From: Planctomycetota bacterium
Lineage (GTDB): Bacteria; JAJVIF01; JAPKYR01
DNA length: 9,214 nt
Assembly: GCA_030673355.1 (NCBI GenBank)
Contig: DAOVJF010000077.1
Span: 1 to 9,214, forward strand
Reading direction: 5' to 3'
How positions within the stretch are numbered: position 1 is the stretch's first letter; each line of letters begins with the position of its first letter. A program made the position numbers and the translations under genes. Positions 6,447-9,214 of the stretch are shown one piece after another. A model generated the notes under the pieces. It was not told the DNA's origin and ran no database searches. It saw only the letters and a program-made list of their open reading frames with translations.

Positions 6447-6908
6447 ATGCCGGATTCTCTTGACAGCATAAAAAAATCCCGTAAGGCGTCTTCAGGAAAG
6501 GCCGGGAAGAAAGGCGTTATACCGGACGTTAATTTGCCTGATGACGCGCGGTTCCAGAATGTACTGGCGGGTGTGCGGGGTGGAGAAGCCGAGAGACGGC
6601 TTGACAAAATCCTCAACGATATCCAGAGGCTTTCCGTACTCCTGGCCAGGAGACGACTTCTCGAGGAACTGGAGGAATATCGCGACAGGGTTGGGGATTT
6701 TTTGAAATTGTACTTGGACGAGGTGTTAACCGTGCGTGAAGCGACCGGAGGTCGGCGCGGTCTCAGGAAGAAGAAGCTCATCGTGGTCAAGCGGATAAAT
6801 GTCGAGCTGGAAGAATTAAGCAGGATGGTGCTTGGCGGGGCGCCGGAATTCAAGATCGTCAAGGAGCTGGGCACAATTGAGGGTCTTCTACTGGACCTTT
6901 ACAGATAA
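6447..6908 (+). CDS. yaaR: YaaR family (DUF327) protein
   Basis: The 153-residue product fits the YaaR/DUF327 family, whose usual length is about 145. In Bacillus the gene sits between yaaQ and holB; its function is unknown. The first 25 residues are basic and low in complexity. From about 33 to 152 the protein is helical and charged, with RRRLLEELEEYRDRVGDFLKLYLDEVLTV (68-96) and a C-terminal EGLLLDLY (145-152) that closely follow the family pattern. No membrane segment or signal peptide is visible, so it should be cytoplasmic. The ATG at 6447 lies 5 bases after the previous stop codon. GAGGGGGG at 6421-6428 is rather far for a ribosome binding site (18 bases), so translation may be coupled to the upstream gene. 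holB follows 15 bases later in the same frame. The family call rests on both sequence pattern and gene order. Confidence 0.85.
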   Translation: MPDSLDSIKKSRKASSGKAGKKGVIPDVNLPDDARFQNVLAGVRGGEAERRLDKILNDIQRLSVLLARRRLLEELEEYRDRVGDFLKLYLDEVLTVREATGGRRGLRKKKLIVVKRINVELEELSRMVLGGAPEFKIVKELGTIEGLLLDLYR

Positions 6909-6923
6909 ACGGCCCATGAAGTA

Positions 6924-8021
6924 TTGAAAAAAGACCACCAAAATTCAGGGATTGGTTTTAATGGTATTGTCGGGCAGGAAGTTCCCGTAAGGGTGCTCAA
7001 TCACCTTTTGGCTTCAGACCGTCTGCCCGGAACCCTCCTGTTTTCAGGACCGGGGAGTGTGGGGAAATACGCGACCGCCCTTACACTTGCGAAAATCCTG
7101 CATTGCGATCGGGTAAAAACCGGTTACTGCGACTGCCGGTCATGCACGGCGATCCGTACCGGGTCGCATCCCGATGTGCTTGCGATCTCACGCGAGAGAA
7201 CTGTCGGGGTTGAGGAAATGCGCGAGATTGTCGCTCTCGCAGGTTTAAAATCATCCAGGGGACAGGAACGGCTGATAATTTTCGATCGCGCTGAGAACAT
7301 CACCGTACAGGCTGCGAACGCGGCTCTCAAAACCCTGGAGGAACCCGGTGCCCACATCCGGTTTGTCCTTGTGACGGATACCCCGGAAGCGCTCCTTCCC
7401 ACGGTACGATCGAGATCTTATCGTTTGAGATTCTCACTGGTTTCACAGGAGAATCTTTTAGAATTCGCGCAGGCTGCCGGTGACGATCCGGATGACACGG
7501 ATACTCTGAAAGCGATCCGGTTCGCGAGTGGACGGCCGGGACTCTACCTTCGTTACAGGCATTCCAGTGAATACAGGGAAGTCATCAATTCTACCGGAAC
7601 CTGGCTGACCGGGATACTCAATTCCAGGATGGTACCCAGAATCCAGGACGCTCTTGACTGGAAAGCGGAGTTCTGGGACTATGCCGACAAATTGTCATCC
7701 GCGGAAAGGACCATGAACCTTCCGCGCGGCGGGGATGCTGATGATGTCAGAAAATTTTTTGAATCTCCGGGAAAATATATCGTTCAGCCCGCCAACTGGC
7801 GAATCGAGGGTAAAGCCTCCAGCGAAAAAAGATGGGGCCAGGGCCGCAAGGCGATGTTGCTAACCGGGCTGTTACGTCGTATCCTGTCTATGGAAATGAA
7901 CCGGAAATCCGTAACTGCGATCAGCCGCCTTTACGATTTCATGGAGAAACTAAGGTACAACTGCAGTTTTGATATCGCCCTCGAAAGGCTGTATTACGGC
8001 CTGACGGGGATTACAGGATAA
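6924..8021 (+). CDS. holB: DNA polymerase III delta-prime subunit HolB
   Basis: Delta-prime is the stator of the clamp loader (delta, delta-prime, tau/gamma) that places the beta clamp on DNA. The 365 residues open with FNGIVGQEVPVRVLNHLL, the normal clamp-loader entry. The P-loop is GPGSVGKY (42-49): the last position is Tyr rather than Thr or Ser, as expected of a subunit that need not hydrolyse ATP. Cys61, Cys69, Cys71 and Cys74 form the zinc module. LIIFDRAENI (117-126) stands where Walker B would be, with NAALKTLEEP (132-141) after it. The SRC motif is altered to SRS (163-165) but keeps the arginine finger. The length and divergent C-terminal half fit holB, not dnaX. The start is TTG at 6924, the first possible start after an in-frame stop, with no good ribosome binding site. 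It lies 15 bases after yaaR and 8 before ricT. Confidence 0.92.
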   Translation: MKKDHQNSGIGFNGIVGQEVPVRVLNHLLASDRLPGTLLFSGPGSVGKYATALTLAKILHCDRVKTGYCDCRSCTAIRTGSHPDVLAISRERTVGVEEMREIVALAGLKSSRGQERLIIFDRAENITVQAANAALKTLEEPGAHIRFVLVTDTPEALLPTVRSRSYRLRFSLVSQENLLEFAQAAGDDPDDTDTLKAIRFASGRPGLYLRYRHSSEYREVINSTGTWLTGILNSRMVPRIQDALDWKAEFWDYADKLSSAERTMNLPRGGDADDVRKFFESPGKYIVQPANWRIEGKASSEKRWGQGRKAMLLTGLLRRILSMEMNRKSVTAISRLYDFMEKLRYNCSFDIALERLYYGLTGITG

Positions 8022-8029
8022 ATTGAGCA

Positions 8030-8947
8030 ATGATTGAAACAATTGAACAGGAGCCGGGAAAAGATATTCTCCCGTACATAGAATTCGCGCACGGCAAGCT
8101 CGGGATCGTTAAAAAAATCAAGTGGGACCCTGAGATGGGCAGACCGATCCACGGGTTGAAATTCATTTACCGCGATGAATTCGGCGAGGACTGGGGTACG
8201 ATATTGAGGGGTATTCCCGAGCCGGAGATCGTGCACATCCAGGAAGAAGAGACTGAGAACGAACGTGATGAAGATGTTGAGAAATCGGACCAGGTTATCG
8301 ACGGTATTGCTGTCAGGATCCTGACCGAAGGCGATCGGTCGGCCCTCGAGCAGGTTACCAGGGACGAGAAGACCTACCTTGAAACGTGCCGGGAACGTGT
8401 CGAGCATCACGGCCTGAAAATGAAGATGCTCGCGACCGACATCCGATTCGATCGCAGGAAAATCACCTTCCATTTCAGCGCGGAGGGCAGGGTGGATTTC
8501 CGGATGCTGGTGAGGGACCTCGCGAGCATTTTTCGCTGCCGGATAGAGCTGCACCAGATCGGCGCCAGGGACGAAGCCAAGCTGTATATCGGGTGCGGCG
8601 CGTGCGGCCGATTGCTCTGCTGCAGGACCTGGCTCAGAGGGTTTGAGCCTATTGGCATAAAAATGGCACGTGCCCAGAACCTCCCATTAAACCCTGGGAA
8701 AATTTCCGGAAACTGCGGGCGCCTGCTGTGCTGCCTTGGGTACGAATATGAAAATTACCTGGAAATGCTGGAAACCATGCCCAAGGTCGGTGAGAAAAAG
8801 GAAATCGACGGCACAGTATATGAAGTCATGTATGTCAGTCCACTCGCGCAGATGCTGACACTCCAGAGTACCGAGCCTGACGAGAGGCACAAGAGGGTGA
8901 AATGCACGAGCGAGGAGTACTATTCCGGGCACATCGAGAAGAAATAA
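8030..8947 (+). CDS. ricT: PSP1-domain protein RicT/YaaT
   Basis: RicT (YaaT) is known in Bacillus as part of the RicA-RicF-RicT complex, which carries Fe-S clusters and aids RNase Y-dependent mRNA maturation. The 305-residue product has the diagnostic cysteine signature CGACGRLLCC (189-198, Cys189, 192, 197, 198), then IKMARAQNLPLNPGKISG (210-227) and CGRLLCC (229-235, Cys229, 234, 235). The N-terminal part (about 21-60) is a divergent PSP1 entry, and a very acidic stretch at 71-87 (QEEETENERDEDVEKSD) joins it to VRILTEGDR. The C-terminal 250-300 is a small beta domain. It is cytoplasmic, with no signal peptide. The ATG at 8030 lies 8 bases after the holB stop. Partner genes ricA and ricF are not in this window, so whether a Ric complex exists here is unknown. 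Confidence 0.92.
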   Translation: MIETIEQEPGKDILPYIEFAHGKLGIVKKIKWDPEMGRPIHGLKFIYRDEFGEDWGTILRGIPEPEIVHIQEEETENERDEDVEKSDQVIDGIAVRILTEGDRSALEQVTRDEKTYLETCRERVEHHGLKMKMLATDIRFDRRKITFHFSAEGRVDFRMLVRDLASIFRCRIELHQIGARDEAKLYIGCGACGRLLCCRTWLRGFEPIGIKMARAQNLPLNPGKISGNCGRLLCCLGYEYENYLEMLETMPKVGEKKEIDGTVYEVMYVSPLAQMLTLQSTEPDERHKRVKCTSEEYYSGHIEKK

Positions 8948-8963
8948 TAAAAACCTGACCTCT

Positions 8964-9007
8964 TTATACCAATTCCATTTTATAATTCCTCTTTCAGGCG
9001 CACCTGA
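8964..9007. repeat. Shortened second copy of the intergenic repeat element
   Basis: Bases 8968-8998 match 523-553 with one mismatch (ACCAATTCCATTTTATAATT and onward to TTTCAGG). After TTTCAGG the sequence passes directly to CGCACCTGA, the outer end of the right arm of the full copy, so the 28-bp arms and loop are missing. It looks like an internal-deletion derivative or a minimal form. It starts 17 bases after the ricT stop. No other clear terminator follows ricT. Confidence 0.7.
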
Positions 9008-9049
9008 GTGTATCGGGTGTATCCGTTGCTCCCCTGTTTTTTTTCGTTT

Positions 9050-9214
9050 TTACTGTATCCCGTGATCAGGCAAAATCCGCGTTATGACCGTGCTCAGGCG
9101 GTAATTTTCGTGTATCAGGGCAACACCCGCGATTTTCGGATTTGGCGTTTCCCACGTGTATCCGGCAACGGGTATTGAGCTTCGGGGACACGGCATTTTT
9201 CCCTTGATATAAAA
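9050..9214 (-). CDS. Possible C-terminal end of a gene entering from the right edge (uncertain)
   Basis: The minus strand is open for 54 codons from the right edge to a TAA at 9052-9050. The translation includes PVAGYTWETPNPKIAGVALI and ends ILPDHGIQ; I recognise no family. Base composition is lowest at the second codon position, which weakly favours coding. Against this, an open frame of this length is common by chance and the same stretch looks like degenerate repeats of about 47 bp. If real, it would converge on ricT. A start inside the window is possible at an ATG at 9196-9194, but reading on from the edge is equally likely. Confidence 0.25.
   Translation of the reverse strand, partial: FYIKGKMPCPRSSIPVAGYTWETPNPKIAGVALIHENYRLSTVITRILPDHGIQ

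Noticed and set aside
6380..6874. 164-codon minus-strand frame rich in Ser and Arg
   Set aside because: The composition is typical of the complement of a Glu/Leu/Arg-rich helical gene (yaaR); no independent coding evidence.
7994..8554. 186-codon open frame on the minus strand
   Set aside because: It is the shadow of ricT and the end of holB, both clearly coding on the plus strand.
9015..9050. Intrinsic terminator for the ricT operon based on the T-rich run at 9037-9050
   Set aside because: The T run is long, but the bases before it form only about a 3-bp GGG/CCC stem, and the 5-bp stem at 8995-9008 is too far upstream. No convincing hairpin.

Overview
This is a bacterial chromosomal window of roughly even base composition. 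It carries housekeeping genes for replication and repair (ligA, ruvB, holB), a yaaR-holB-ricT block whose order matches the Bacillus subtilis chromosome, and several accessory genes. The codon use and dispersed hairpin-type repeats do not identify a species. An uncultivated lineage outside the classical model phyla is possible, but that is inference. No phage, plasmid, IS transposase, CRISPR, rRNA or tRNA signature was found.

Layout. 1-457 (minus strand): the N-terminal 152 codons of NAD-dependent DNA ligase LigA, running off the left edge. 458-717: a divergent intergenic region holding a repeat element of about 126 bp with a perfect 28-bp inverted repeat at its core. 718-1752: ruvB, the Holliday-junction branch-migration motor. 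1753-1901: an intergenic region with a 13-bp direct repeat and a 7-bp hairpin palindrome. 1902-3476: an alpha/beta hydrolase split by four predicted membrane helices. 3477-3695: a candidate terminator and promoter. 3696-4493: a calcineurin-like metallophosphoesterase, closed by a strong intrinsic terminator. 4654-5004: a small two-helix membrane protein behind a consensus -35 box. 5119-8947: a tight run of four genes: a secreted protein with a Pro/Tyr-rich linker, a YaaR/DUF327 protein, DNA polymerase III delta-prime (holB) and the PSP1-domain protein RicT/YaaT. 8948-9214: a shortened second copy of the repeat element, then a stretch that is either degenerate tandem repeats of about 47 bp or the end of a minus-strand gene.

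How the genes fit together. LigA, RuvB and HolB seal nicks, migrate Holliday junctions and load the sliding clamp. YaaR, HolB and RicT are neighbours in Bacillus, and finding the same order here points to an old functional association. The leading gene of this operon is an exported protein whose linker shares the octapeptide PEDFPPPP with the small membrane protein just upstream, so those two may act together at the envelope. The hydrolase and phosphoesterase appear to be separate transcription units.

Nothing here is clearly a new defence or mobile system. The best leads are the membrane-split hydrolase, the envelope gene pair with the shared motif, and the dispersed inverted-repeat element that exists in one full and one collapsed form.
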